DNA of 64,000 bases from CALGKJ01 sp049322695 (GTDB taxonomy: Bacteria; Bacillota; Clostridia; Lutisporales; Lutisporaceae): assembly GCA_049322695.1 (NCBI GenBank), contig JBMORW010000042.1, positions 1 through 64,000 on the forward strand, in the 5' to 3' direction. Shown here one piece after another: positions 15,035 to 23,281 of this stretch (its first letter is position 1; the number at the start of each line of letters is the position of its first letter). The translations under genes and the position numbers were made by a program. The notes below the pieces were generated by a model. It worked only from the letters and a program-made list of their open reading frames with translations. It was not told where the DNA came from and ran no database searches.

Positions 15035-16246
15035 TTACATCTCCCTGTTTAGTTTATAGTTATTCAGTATTTCACCTGGGGTCTTTACCTCCACCTTAAT
15101 ATCAAAGGCTACCTCCACCTCAGGGAAAACCTCCCCCCACCTGTCTTCCACCTCGCGCCATACCGAGGGCAAGCTTCGGTAGAGCTTGTCACCAAAAAGA
15201 AATATATCTGCCTTATATTTCTTCTGTGCTTTCTGCACCGCCAACCTCATTTCCTCTTCTACTACCTTTGCAAATTTCTCTTCTATTTCCTTTAGCTTTG
15301 CCTTATCCATTATGTTAACTTTCCCGATTACTTCTATGAGATTTCCCGTAGCATGCACCTTCACTTCATATACCAGCCTGCCTTCCTTTACTGTCGGCTT
15401 GACATCTGTCTTGGCTGTTCTTATCTCCAGTATGGCCTTTTCATTCTTTTTGATGTCGGCGTGCTCTATGGTTCCCATGTCTATCTTATCTATAAACCAT
15501 TGAAAGCCCCTTGTTTCAACTCCATCCAGCCAGCCCACCAACTTGCCGTCTTTAAACACGGCGCTTCCCACTATGTATAAAATTTCCTTGTTCTTACCTT
15601 TTTTTTCTCCCCCCATGCTTTCCCTTGTGGTAGAGAAGGTGTTCCTTTCACTTTTATAGGAGCCTATCCTTGCAGCCACGGCATCACTGGTAACATTGGC
15701 ATACTGCATCATAAAGTCCTTTAAATCCGAGATGTAGGTTCTTGACCAACGCTCTGCATTCCTGATTATTCCTTCCATTTCAGTGTACAGGTTCTTTTCG
15801 GCGTCAGCAGGCACCTGAAATAAATCTCCTGCCAAGCCCTCACTTACCATTACATAGTTATCAAGCCTTATTTCTCTGCTTCGTACAAAAAAATCCATTA
15901 TATCGCCCAAACTGTTTCTAGCTGCCTTTTCTCCGAATATTATCGCGTTATTCTGTATCCAGGTAAGCTTTTTGGGCGCTATCTTGATGAGGTTCTGTGC
16001 AGCATCGGCTATGCTGGGACCTCTGCCCGCACCGATCCACATGGTTGAAACAGTGCCCTGCTGCTGCATTATGGTGGAAGGTACGGAGACCAGTACAGAG
16101 ATCTTAAACAGCCCTTCATCATCTATATCCACTGCTGTCAGCATAACAATCCCATACTCGTTCACTTCTGTATATCCCCAGCAGCCTGACAGACAGAATA
16201 CATATATAATCATAATCATAAGTATCAGACTTTTATTTATGTTCAT
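15035..16246 (-). CDS. GerAC-type germination receptor lipoprotein
   Basis: A 403-residue lipoprotein, the C subunit of a nutrient germinant receptor. A signal sequence with lipobox LSGC (Cys22) is followed by the family start GCWGYTEVNEYGIVMLTAVDID. The middle has AAQNLIKIAPKKLTWIQNNAIIFGE and FFVRSREIRLDNYVMV, and the C-terminal third (from about ILEIRTAKTDVKP) forms the last domain ending TPGEIL. The length is normal. The ATG at 16246 has AAAGGTG 6-7 bases upstream and overlaps the end of gerA by 14 bases, so they are coupled. The upstream in-frame TTG has no room for an SD. Confidence 0.92.
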   Translation of the reverse strand: MNINKSLILMIMIIYVFCLSGCWGYTEVNEYGIVMLTAVDIDDEGLFKISVLVSVPSTIMQQQGTVSTMWIGAGRGPSIADAAQNLIKIAPKKLTWIQNNAIIFGEKAARNSLGDIMDFFVRSREIRLDNYVMVSEGLAGDLFQVPADAEKNLYTEMEGIIRNAERWSRTYISDLKDFMMQYANVTSDAVAARIGSYKSERNTFSTTRESMGGEKKGKNKEILYIVGSAVFKDGKLVGWLDGVETRGFQWFIDKIDMGTIEHADIKKNEKAILEIRTAKTDVKPTVKEGRLVYEVKVHATGNLIEVIGKVNIMDKAKLKEIEEKFAKVVEEEMRLAVQKAQKKYKADIFLFGDKLYRSLPSVWREVEDRWGEVFPEVEVAFDIKVEVKTPGEILNNYKLNREM

Positions 16247-17801
16247 TTCCAACACCTTTTCTTCTTACAATATTATTTTTCTGTATAAAATCAGGTCTTC
16301 TTTTTAACAGCCTTTCAGGGAACTTCAATATTGCATCCTTCATACCGGCAAAATCCATAGGTGTCAGCGGCGCCATATACGGCACTCCTATTGATCTTAA
16401 GGAAGTAAGGTGTATAAGCAGAATAAGAATACCAATAATCACACCGAAAATGCCAAGCACTCCTGCAAGTACCATCATGGGAAACCTTATAAGACTTATT
16501 TCCCTGGCTGAATTGAACTTGGGAATAAGGAAGGAGGCTATGCCTGTTACAGCCACCACAATAATCATAGCCGGAGAAACCAGTCCTGCCTGGACTGAAA
16601 GCTGACCTATAACCAGCGCTCCCACTATATTGAGGGCCTGCCCCAAAGTCTTAGGCTGCCTTATGCTGGCTTCCCTTATTACCTCAAATATAAGCTCCAT
16701 CAAAAAGGCTTCTATAAAAGCCGGAAAAGGAACATCAGCCCTTGCATTTGCTATAGTCATTAAAAGTCGCGTAGGTATCATTTCTGGATGGTATGTAGTA
16801 ATGGCAACATATAAGGAGGGACCAAAAATAGTTATGCCAAAGGCAGCATATCTCAAAAGTCTTATAAAAGTGGCTGAAGTATATCTGTTGTAATAATCCT
16901 CTGCAGATGTAAACAGATAAGTAAAGGAAGTAGGGGCTATCAGTACAAAGGGCGTACCGTCAACTATGAGTGCCAAACGTCCCTCTATGAGTGCTGCTGT
17001 CACTGTGTCGGGCCTTTCTGTCAGCTCCACCTGTGGAAAGGGTGACAGATGATCATCCTCAACAAAAGGCTGCAGCTGTCCTGAGGCCAATATCATGTCA
17101 GTGTCTATCCTTACAAGCCTTTTTTTCATTTCCCTTACAGTTTTTCTCTCTGCAATGCCCTCTACATATGCAAGCACTATTTTGGTCTTGCTCTGTCTGC
17201 CAAGCTGCAAAAGCTCAAACTTAAGCTTATGCGTCTTCAATCTTCTTCTTATAAGGGTCACGCTTGTTATCATGTCCTCATTGAAGGCATCCTGAGGACC
17301 TCTTACTACTGCTTCCACCTTGGGCTCCGATATGCTTCTTTTTTCCATACCGCTAATAAATACTTCATTGGCATATTCATAACCATCTACAAGTATTAAG
17401 CAGGAGGCACTGAGTATATGGTTTACAGCTGTGGGCAGACTGTCTACTTCATACATATTCCCTGCTGCTATTATGTTGTTTTTCACTGCTGCTACTTTGT
17501 TCTGCAGGCTCATCTCACCGACATTCATACTGCTTATTTTACTTACGATGTGCTCATTGATTATATCCTCAACTACCATGGCGTCTATATAGCATACAGC
17601 ACAGCATAAAGCTCCATCGGCAGTATTGACTCTGCGAACTACAAAATCAAAGCAGTTTTTAAAAACTCCCTGCAGGCTATTGATATTATCATCAAGCTTT
17701 TGCGAAAATCGGGCATTACTCAGGCCTTCCATACCCTGACTTTCAACCTCCTGAAGCTTTTGCTCAAGAGGTGGTATTTTTTTATATTTGGTATTTTTCA
17801 T
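16233..17801 (-). CDS. GerAA-type germination receptor protein
   Basis: A 522-residue A subunit of a nutrient germinant receptor in the spore inner membrane. The N-terminal soluble half (about residues 35-300) carries family sequence such as VEAVVRGPQDAFNEDMITSV and RRRLKTHKLKFELLQLG, and AALIEGRLALIVDGTPFVL; it is followed by about five or six membrane helices (LLRYAAFGITIFGPSLYVAI, then ASIRQPKTLGQALNIVGALV). The ATG at 17801 is chosen because TTTTTGGAG lies 6 bases upstream. It leads the gerA-gerC-small D unit on the minus strand. The matching B-type gene is not adjacent but at 9859 on the other strand, which is unusual. Confidence 0.93.
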   Translation of the reverse strand: MKNTKYKKIPPLEQKLQEVESQGMEGLSNARFSQKLDDNINSLQGVFKNCFDFVVRRVNTADGALCCAVCYIDAMVVEDIINEHIVSKISSMNVGEMSLQNKVAAVKNNIIAAGNMYEVDSLPTAVNHILSASCLILVDGYEYANEVFISGMEKRSISEPKVEAVVRGPQDAFNEDMITSVTLIRRRLKTHKLKFELLQLGRQSKTKIVLAYVEGIAERKTVREMKKRLVRIDTDMILASGQLQPFVEDDHLSPFPQVELTERPDTVTAALIEGRLALIVDGTPFVLIAPTSFTYLFTSAEDYYNRYTSATFIRLLRYAAFGITIFGPSLYVAITTYHPEMIPTRLLMTIANARADVPFPAFIEAFLMELIFEVIREASIRQPKTLGQALNIVGALVIGQLSVQAGLVSPAMIIVVAVTGIASFLIPKFNSAREISLIRFPMMVLAGVLGIFGVIIGILILLIHLTSLRSIGVPYMAPLTPMDFAGMKDAILKFPERLLKRRPDFIQKNNIVRRKGVGNEHK

Positions 17802-17881
17802 GTTTAACTCCAAAAACTGCAAAATGCTATATCCTATATTATTAGCATTTTGTGAGAGTTTATGTGAAATAAGCCTCTATA

Positions 17882-17918
17882 ATAAAAAAGCAAAAGCCGC
17901 CGGTTTATTACCGGCAGC
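17882..17918 (-). terminator. Terminator of the GNAT gene
   Basis: GCCGCCGGT (17896-17904) pairs with ACCGGCAGC (17910-17918) with one G-U; on the minus strand the tail is TTTTGCTTTTTT. Confidence 0.85.
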
Positions 17919-17931
17919 CTTATGAAAGGAC

Positions 17932-18420
17932 CTATAACACTTTATGAAAAATCAAATCATCTACATACTGCTTAGTATCCTCATTATAGTGATGCATATA
18001 CACTGCGCCTGCAAAGGTAAAGCCAAGTCTCAGCACAGTATTGACGGAAGCAATGTTATCACTGTAGACATATGCTCTGGCGATGATTATGCCATCCTTC
18101 TTCATATCCTCCATGCCTGTCATGGTAAGCTCCCTTGCAATACCTCTTCCTCTGTAATCAGGATGTATGGCTATGGACAAGAACACTGAATGTCTCTTGT
18201 AATGCTCTGTACCCCTTATGGCTCGAAGCAGTCCAAGCACCTTGTCTTCATCCTCTGCTATATACAAAAATAGATTCTCATTGTTTATCCAGGCTTTCAA
18301 CTCATCCTTGCCCGGAATTTCAATCAAAGAAACCTGACTGTTCTCTGCCTTAAGTACCTCTAAAAGCTCCCATACCTTATCCACATCACTAAGATGCATT
18401 GGTCTGTATACTATGTCCAT
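17932..18420 (-). CDS. GNAT family N-acetyltransferase
   Basis: A 162-residue acetyltransferase of the GNAT fold, transferring acetyl from acetyl-CoA to an unknown amine. It has the N-terminal strand-helix IVYRPMHLSDVDKVWELLE, motif A with the acetyl-CoA loop (HPDYRGRGIARELTMTGM), and motif B (YSDNIASVNTVLRLGFTFAG) where the conserved Asn and the RLGF turn are present. The length is that of a complete single domain. GGAGGT is 6 bases before the ATG. It has its own terminator and is not obviously part of a larger unit. The substrate cannot be deduced. Confidence 0.9.
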   Translation of the reverse strand: MDIVYRPMHLSDVDKVWELLEVLKAENSQVSLIEIPGKDELKAWINNENLFLYIAEDEDKVLGLLRAIRGTEHYKRHSVFLSIAIHPDYRGRGIARELTMTGMEDMKKDGIIIARAYVYSDNIASVNTVLRLGFTFAGAVYMHHYNEDTKQYVDDLIFHKVL

Positions 18421-18502
18421 GATTGCACCTCCAATGAAATATTATTAACTCTATACATATATATTATAAAAGAAGATGTTAATTGTAAAGGGATGCACGA
18501 TC

Positions 18503-18585
18503 AGCTACTGGCTTCTAGCTACTAGTAAACTTTTTGTGTAGGACTTCGCAGCCATTCTCAATCTAGTGGCTAGTAGCTAGTGGCT
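18503..18585. repeat. Degenerate inverted repeat, copy A (AGCTAGTGGC type)
   Basis: Arms 18503-18525 and 18563-18585 are inverted copies with about 19 of 23 positions complementary, built from overlapping words such as CTAGTGGCTAGTAGCTAG. The centre contains CTTCGCAGCCATTCTCA. Related elements lie at 20933, 24124, 39436, 55080 and 55983. Confidence 0.7.
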
Positions 18586-18600
18586 TGAATTAATAAATGA

Positions 18601-18641
18601 CAAGGGACTATCGCTACATAACTTATAGCTCTAGTCCCTTG
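18601..18641 (-). terminator. Inverted repeat after the DUF4015 lipoprotein gene
   Basis: CAAGGGACTA (18601-18610) and TAGTCCCTTG (18632-18641) are exact complements, placed just past the stop at 18646. The T-tract is weak and the loop long (21 bases), so terminator function is likely but not certain. Confidence 0.55.
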
Positions 18642-18645
18642 TTGT

Positions 18646-20172
18646 TTATTTAGCTACCGCCCCTTCTGAATACTTGTTTCCGGCATTCCAAAGCAGGAAC
18701 TCTTTTACTCCGTTTTCTTCCAGTGCTCTTATCTGATCTTCTACCTGCTTGTCCCCATATTTGATATAGCCTTTTACCCATGGTGCAGTGAAATCCTGTA
18801 TCCATGGCCTTATGGTGCCCGGCGTCTCAATGTTCTTGTTCCTTGCCACAGAATCCTTTATTGAATTATATATTGTCTCATAAGGATATGCATCCGGTAC
18901 GGATAATCCGTAGGTGCCGTTTGCATAATGGCTGGGGTACATCATGGGGCATACATAGTCAACTATGTTGCTTACAGCTTCCCAGTACTGCCCTAATGCC
19001 ATATCATCGGCCACTGAGCCTACCAGACCGTATATATCTGCAGATATATAAACCTGCATTGGTGACAGCTGTTCTCTTGCATATTTTAAATAATTCTGTA
19101 TCGTTTCAGGCTTTGATTCGCCTTTGGCATTTCTGTAATCCAGCTGCTTGTCCAGCTTGCCGCCGTTTGAAGCAGGGAATCTGACATAGTCAAACTGGAT
19201 TTCATTGAAGCCGGCTGCCGCCGCTTCCTTTGCAACTGCAATATTGTAATCCCAAAGCTCTCTGTCGTGAGCAGATGCCCATGCAAGCTTATCGCTGTTG
19301 GTGAATACTTTGCCGCTGTCTCTGTAAATTATTGCTCTGTCAGGGTGATGCTTGGTATATGTGGGGTCCTTAAAGGACACTATTCTCGCTATGGCATAGA
19401 TGTTATTATCCTTCAGCTTTTGCATAAATGCCTTTATGTCCTTGATGGTCGCCTTCTTATTGGCATCAGGACTGTATTTTGCGGCTGCTTCTGTTTCAAA
19501 AAGCATATGGCCGTTATCGTCCTTGACATCTATTACAAATGCATTTATGCTTGTCCTTTTGGTCATTTCAATAAGCTCGTCCAATCTGCTGTTGGAAGCC
19601 GAATATATTGTCATATATATTCCCTTTGCTTCTACTCTTGGGTTATTGGGATATTCATAGGTCTTATTCTGCGGTGAGTAATCAAGCTTTTTCAGCTCTT
19701 CACTCAGAAGCTCTGTACGATCCTTTACAGTAAACTCGGAAGCAATCCATCCTGATTTACTGCCGTCTACTGCACTGAACTCAATATTATACCAGACTGC
19801 GCCCGTCTCATCCTTTTCCTCAGAAAGGACTTTTACAGCTGACCCCTTCATTAAGGAATCAACTATAGCAGCATCCTTAAGCGCCTGTTCTCTGACATTC
19901 AGCTTGCTTGCACTGATATATACAGTATCTTTGCTGCTATCCTGTGCAGCTGCTTCGGCTGGAGTTGGAGTAGGTGTAGGCTCTTGCACATCTGTATTGC
20001 TGCTCTCTTCCGTGGTTTGTGAGGGAGGCTCTTTTTCCACTGTGTCGACCTTTGCGCCTGCCAGAGCAGGAACAATATCCCTATAATCACAACCGGCCAG
20101 TATCGCTGCTAACACCATAACTACAATTAAAACTGCTGCAACTGATGATTTAATCTTTACCTTTGACAACAT
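18646..20172 (-). CDS. Glycoside-hydrolase-like lipoprotein (DUF4015) with SH3 domain
   Basis: A 508-residue predicted surface lipoprotein. Signal sequence with lipobox LAGC (Cys28), a Thr/Pro/Glu linker (PTPTPTPAEAAA), an SH3-like domain at about residues 80-150 (VYISASKLNVREQALKDA ... WYNIEF ... GWIASEF), then a DUF4015 putative glycoside hydrolase barrel from about residue 170. Barrel strands include VEAKGIYMTIYSASN, INAFVIDVKDDNGHM, FNEIQFDYVRFPAS, YISADIYGLVG and YVCPMMYPSHY; the acidic residues at strand ends are candidate catalytic groups. A cell-wall or polysaccharide substrate is inferred from the SH3 domain. AGGGG is 5-6 bases before the ATG at 20172; a GTG 6 bases upstream is too close to the SD. 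Confidence 0.88.
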   Translation of the reverse strand: MLSKVKIKSSVAAVLIVVMVLAAILAGCDYRDIVPALAGAKVDTVEKEPPSQTTEESSNTDVQEPTPTPTPAEAAAQDSSKDTVYISASKLNVREQALKDAAIVDSLMKGSAVKVLSEEKDETGAVWYNIEFSAVDGSKSGWIASEFTVKDRTELLSEELKKLDYSPQNKTYEYPNNPRVEAKGIYMTIYSASNSRLDELIEMTKRTSINAFVIDVKDDNGHMLFETEAAAKYSPDANKKATIKDIKAFMQKLKDNNIYAIARIVSFKDPTYTKHHPDRAIIYRDSGKVFTNSDKLAWASAHDRELWDYNIAVAKEAAAAGFNEIQFDYVRFPASNGGKLDKQLDYRNAKGESKPETIQNYLKYAREQLSPMQVYISADIYGLVGSVADDMALGQYWEAVSNIVDYVCPMMYPSHYANGTYGLSVPDAYPYETIYNSIKDSVARNKNIETPGTIRPWIQDFTAPWVKGYIKYGDKQVEDQIRALEENGVKEFLLWNAGNKYSEGAVAK

Positions 20173-20296
20173 TAGCACCCCTCAAATCGTATTTTTGTTA
20201 AAAGTGATCGTTAGATAGATTATATCATGATATTTGACGGTTTTTGTCACTATTTTGTTTCTTTTATACAAGTATTTTTTAGAAAAAATGGAACAA

Positions 20297-20319
20297 AAAA
20301 GAAAGGACTATTGTCCTTT
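20297..20319 (-). terminator. Terminator of the 20308-20877 gene
   Basis: AAAGGAC (20302-20308) pairs with GTCCTTT (20313-20319); on the minus strand it is followed by CTTTTTTG. The stop codon is in the hairpin. Confidence 0.85.
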
Positions 20320-20877
20320 TAATAGTCTATTTTGGTTTTGAGTAACAGCCTCCAATATCCTGTTTTTCAGCTCTTCGGAATTCTCTACAAAGGATACGGG
20401 GATTTTTGCTGCCATATTGAAGTTTACATCCAGCTCAGCTTTTTTACGGTCATCAGTGACCAGCCTGATAATCTCCTGATAAGGAAGCTTTGGTTTGATG
20501 CCCTTGACCGACATGATACCTCGCACCCTCTTCTTTATAAAGGCATATACCAGCGTCGTATCATCATCAATGCCATGTACTGCACAAAAAACTATATTTT
20601 CTATCAGTATTGAGTTTCTGGATAAGGGTCTTACTATAGTAATTTTTTTATCATCAATTTTTATTTTCAATATTATTCCTTTATATGCAAAAATCCATAA
20701 TAGAAATACCGCTGCAGCACCAATGATACTTCCATAGCTGAAATTGAAATATAGCAAAATGGAAATTATCAATAACGTAAATATCACTACAGCTATTACG
20801 GGACCCTTGATTGAAGATTTTTTACCTCTGTATTCAGTCAATATATTCACCTTCCATTTTTCATCATAAATTGTCAT
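20308..20877 (-). CDS. Two-helix membrane protein with PH-like domain, function unknown
   Basis: A 189-residue protein that I do not recognise. After a charged N-terminus come two adjacent transmembrane helices (GPVIAVVIFTLLIISILLYF and YGSIIGAAAVFLLWIFAY), then a soluble domain of alternating strands (KIKIDDKKITIVRPLSRNSILIENIVF) ending in a helix, a pattern like bacterial PH-type domains. The start is ambiguous: the ATG at 20877 has GAGG only 2 bases away, whereas a TTG at 20841 (giving MTEYRGKK) has AAGGTG about 6 bases upstream and may be the real start. Monocistronic, with its own terminator. Confidence 0.65.
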   Translation of the reverse strand: MTIYDEKWKVNILTEYRGKKSSIKGPVIAVVIFTLLIISILLYFNFSYGSIIGAAAVFLLWIFAYKGIILKIKIDDKKITIVRPLSRNSILIENIVFCAVHGIDDDTTLVYAFIKKRVRGIMSVKGIKPKLPYQEIIRLVTDDRKKAELDVNFNMAAKIPVSFVENSEELKNRILEAVTQNQNRLLKGQ

Positions 20878-20932
20878 ATCCTCATTTTATTATAAATAAA
20901 CTTCAAGTATTAAGCAAACTAAATCATTTTTT

Positions 20933-21065
20933 GCCACAAGCCGCCGGTCATGAGCCACTGGCAGTAAAAAGAACTCTGGAGAAGAAACACTCAAAAAAAT
21001 TCTAAAAGTATTTTCAATATACTTCAAAGCATTATTTGAAGCTGGTGGCTGGCGGCTGGTGGCCA
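20933..21065. repeat. Degenerate inverted repeat, copy B
   Basis: The left arm (20933-20962, with AAGCCGCCGGTCATGAGCC) and right arm (21040-21065, with GCTGGTGGCTGGCGGCTGG) are imperfect inverted copies about 75 bp apart. It lies upstream of the hcp promoter and shares word style with copy A. Confidence 0.6.
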
Positions 21066-21095
21066 TATATGAGCTTGATAATTATCATATTGGTT

Positions 21096-21111
21096 TGTGA
21101 TATAAATCACA
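21096..21111. promoter_or_regulatory. Crp/Fnr-type operator in front of hcp
   Basis: TGTGATATAAATCACA is a perfect palindrome of the CRP class (TGTGA-N6-TCACA). Its centre (21103.5) lies 41.5 bases upstream of 21145. A possible -10 box TAGTAT (21133-21138) would fit class II activation, in which the protein overlaps the -35 region; no good -35 box is visible. The likely reader is the Crp-family protein encoded at 44139 or an HcpR-like regulator elsewhere. Confidence 0.8.
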
Positions 21112-21197
21112 GATTAATTCCGAGTTATTTTGTAGTATATAGATGTGGTCAGTAAAAAGACAATATAAGATACATAATTTTTAAGGAGGAATAGTAA

Positions 21198-22490
21198 ATG
21201 TTTTGTAATCAATGTGAACAATCCCCATGCGGCGGCTGCACCAAGGTTGGTATATGCGGCAAAAACGAAGATATAGCTGCACTTCAGGATACCATAATAT
21301 TTGGGCTTAAGGGCATAGCAGCATATGCGACTCATGCCAGAGAACTTGGTTTTATCGATTCAGAGGTAGATGCCATAACTCATGAAGCACTTTATATGAC
21401 TCTCACCAACTCCAATTTCAACCTGGAGGAGCATATAAATATGGCACTAAAGGTTGGTACCGCAACTGTAAAGGTTATGGACCTTCTAGACAGAGCGCAT
21501 ACCTCCAGGCTTGGAATACCAACTCCTGTAACAGTAACAGAAGATAAGGTAGAAGGTCACTGCATAGTTGTAACGGGTCATAATCTTTTCGCCCTGGAAG
21601 AGCTTCTGAAGCAATCAGAAGGAAAAGGCGTGAATATATATACGCACTCTGAAATGCTGCCAGCGCATGGATATCCTGAGCTGAAAAAATACAAGCATCT
21701 AAAAGGCAACATAGGCAAGGCTTGGTACGACCAGAGAAAGCTTTTTGAAGATTTCCCCGGAGCAATACTGGGTACTACCAACTGTTTAATGCCTATAAGA
21801 GGAAGCTACAAGGACAGATTCTTCACATATGGAACGGCCGGCCTTGAAGGCGCCGTAAAAATAGTGAACGATGATTTTACTACAATTATAGAAAAAGCTT
21901 TATCACTCCCGGCAGCAAATATTGAATCAGACAAAACCCTCACAACAGGCTTCCACCATCAGACAGTGCTGGGTATAGCACCTGAGATAATTGAAGCTGT
22001 CAAATCAGGAAAGATAAAGAGATTTTTTGTCATAGCAGGCTGCGATGCACCTACAAAGGGCAGAGATTATTACAGAGAACTGGCATTATCGCTTCCGCAG
22101 AACTGCGTGCTTCTTACTACCTCCTGCGGAAAGTTCAGATTCAATGATCATGACTTCGGAACAGTACCGGGGACAAATATACCAAGATATATCGACCTTG
22201 GCCAATGCAACAACTCAGGCTCTGCCGTCAAAATAGCGGCAGCATTGGCAGAAGCCTTCGGCTGCACAGTAAACGACCTGCCGCTGAGTATAGTACTTTC
22301 ATGGTTTGAGCAAAAAGCAGTGGCTATACTGCTTGGACTGTTCAGCCTGGGAGTCAGGAATATATACGTAGGTCCAAAGGCTCCTGATTGGTTTACATCA
22401 AATGTAGTAGGAGTACTTCAGCAAAACTTCAACCTTCAGCTTACAGGCGACCCAAAAGAGGATTTAGAAAGAATGCTTTCCGGAAAATAA
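21198..22490 (+). CDS. hcp: Hybrid-cluster protein (hydroxylamine reductase family), short form
   Basis: A 430-residue hybrid-cluster protein, cytoplasmic, linked to nitrosative and oxidative stress; hydroxylamine and NO reductase activities are reported for the family. The N-terminal cluster motif is C-x2-C-x7-C-x5-C (Cys3, 6, 14, 20) within MFCNQCEQSPCGGCTKVGIC. Hybrid-cluster ligand regions are present: VVTGHNLFALEEL, TTNCLMPIRGSYKD, VIAGCDAPTKGRDYY and LTTSCGKFRFND. At 430 residues it is about 100 shorter than class I enzymes and matches the class III forms lacking part of the first helical domain. AAGGAGG is 8 bases before the ATG. A Crp-type operator lies about 90 bases upstream and a terminator follows. 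Confidence 0.95.
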   Translation: MFCNQCEQSPCGGCTKVGICGKNEDIAALQDTIIFGLKGIAAYATHARELGFIDSEVDAITHEALYMTLTNSNFNLEEHINMALKVGTATVKVMDLLDRAHTSRLGIPTPVTVTEDKVEGHCIVVTGHNLFALEELLKQSEGKGVNIYTHSEMLPAHGYPELKKYKHLKGNIGKAWYDQRKLFEDFPGAILGTTNCLMPIRGSYKDRFFTYGTAGLEGAVKIVNDDFTTIIEKALSLPAANIESDKTLTTGFHHQTVLGIAPEIIEAVKSGKIKRFFVIAGCDAPTKGRDYYRELALSLPQNCVLLTTSCGKFRFNDHDFGTVPGTNIPRYIDLGQCNNSGSAVKIAAALAEAFGCTVNDLPLSIVLSWFEQKAVAILLGLFSLGVRNIYVGPKAPDWFTSNVVGVLQQNFNLQLTGDPKEDLERMLSGK

Positions 22491-22521
22491 TAAAAATGGC
22501 TGAGCTTATCAGCCACTTTTC
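22490..22521 (+). terminator. Terminator of hcp
   Basis: TGGCTGA (22497-22503) pairs with TCAGCCA (22509-22515), followed by CTTTTCT. Confidence 0.75.
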
Positions 22522-22599
22522 TGCCAATAGCCAAAAAGATGTGAGAGGCTTCGAAGGATTACCATAGCCTATAAGCTATAAGCTGGCGGCTACCTGCAG

Positions 22600-22646
22600 A
22601 AATACTGAAGGCAGGGTGTACATCACTTGTACACTCCTGCCTTCAG
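22600..22646 (-). terminator. Strong hairpin terminator of the TetR/ABC operon
   Basis: CTGAAGGCAGG+GTGTACA (22605-22622) pairs with TGTACAC+CCTGCCTTCAG (22628-22646) with a single bulged base. The TetR gene stop is in the loop and a short T-rich tail follows on the minus strand. Confidence 0.8.
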
Positions 22647-23249
22647 CATTTCCGCATATTTCAAAAACTCTATTTCCATCATCTGTCTTACTCTGGGCAT
22701 ATCCTCGATATTTTTGGAAATGCCCTTGACCAGCTTATTGCTCATACCTTCAGCTATCCAGGTTATGATTTCATTAAGTCTGTTTATATCTGTACCCTCC
22801 CTGAACTTTGTCATGTCAATTCCTGCATTGAGCTTCTGGAAGTATTCTCCTAAAAGCGGCATATATCGGGCTACTATCTCCTGTATAATATCCTGCTGGT
22901 TACTTCTATACATATCAACGACCATGCTGTATATTTCCGGATACTCAATTTGAATAGACATTTTTATTGCAGATACCTCAAGCATTCTTTCAAAATAATC
23001 ATTGCTCTTGAAATCCATCATCTTAATCATTTTTGTATACATTATATCAATACTGTAGAAAAGCAGATATTTGTACAAATCCTTCTTGGTTTTGAAGTAA
23101 TGAAACAATATGCCTTTGGAAATCCCCGCTTCCTTCACAATATTGTTTGTGGAGGCCTGCTCATATCCCTTTTCTGCAAATTCAGCCAAGGCACAGTCTA
23201 TTATTTTACTTCTTTTTTCCTCCGACAAATTTTCAAAAATACTGTACAA
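22623..23249 (-). CDS. TetR-family repressor of the adjacent ABC exporter
   Basis: A 208-residue TetR/AcrR regulator. The N-terminal HTH is clear: KRSKIIDCALAEFAEKGYEQ, TNNIVKEAGISKGILFHYF, KTKKDLYKYLL. The C-terminal helical ligand domain is variable. It is the last gene of the unit ABC ATPase-permease-TetR, and two matching palindromes (25171-25186 and 25211-25226) flank the operon promoter, so it probably represses its own operon until an effector binds. The start is a TTG at 23249 with GGGAGG 7 bases upstream; no ATG in frame lies nearby. Confidence 0.9.
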   Translation of the reverse strand: MYSIFENLSEEKRSKIIDCALAEFAEKGYEQASTNNIVKEAGISKGILFHYFKTKKDLYKYLLFYSIDIMYTKMIKMMDFKSNDYFERMLEVSAIKMSIQIEYPEIYSMVVDMYRSNQQDIIQEIVARYMPLLGEYFQKLNAGIDMTKFREGTDINRLNEIITWIAEGMSNKLVKGISKNIEDMPRVRQMMEIEFLKYAEMLKAGVYK

Positions 23250-23281
23250 AACAATTCCTCCCAAATGTGCATTCTAAAATA

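Noticed and set aside
22523..22604. A further inverted-repeat copy downstream of hcp
   Set aside because: It contains related words (ATAAGCTATAAGCTGGCGGC) but no matching second arm; at best a decayed fragment.
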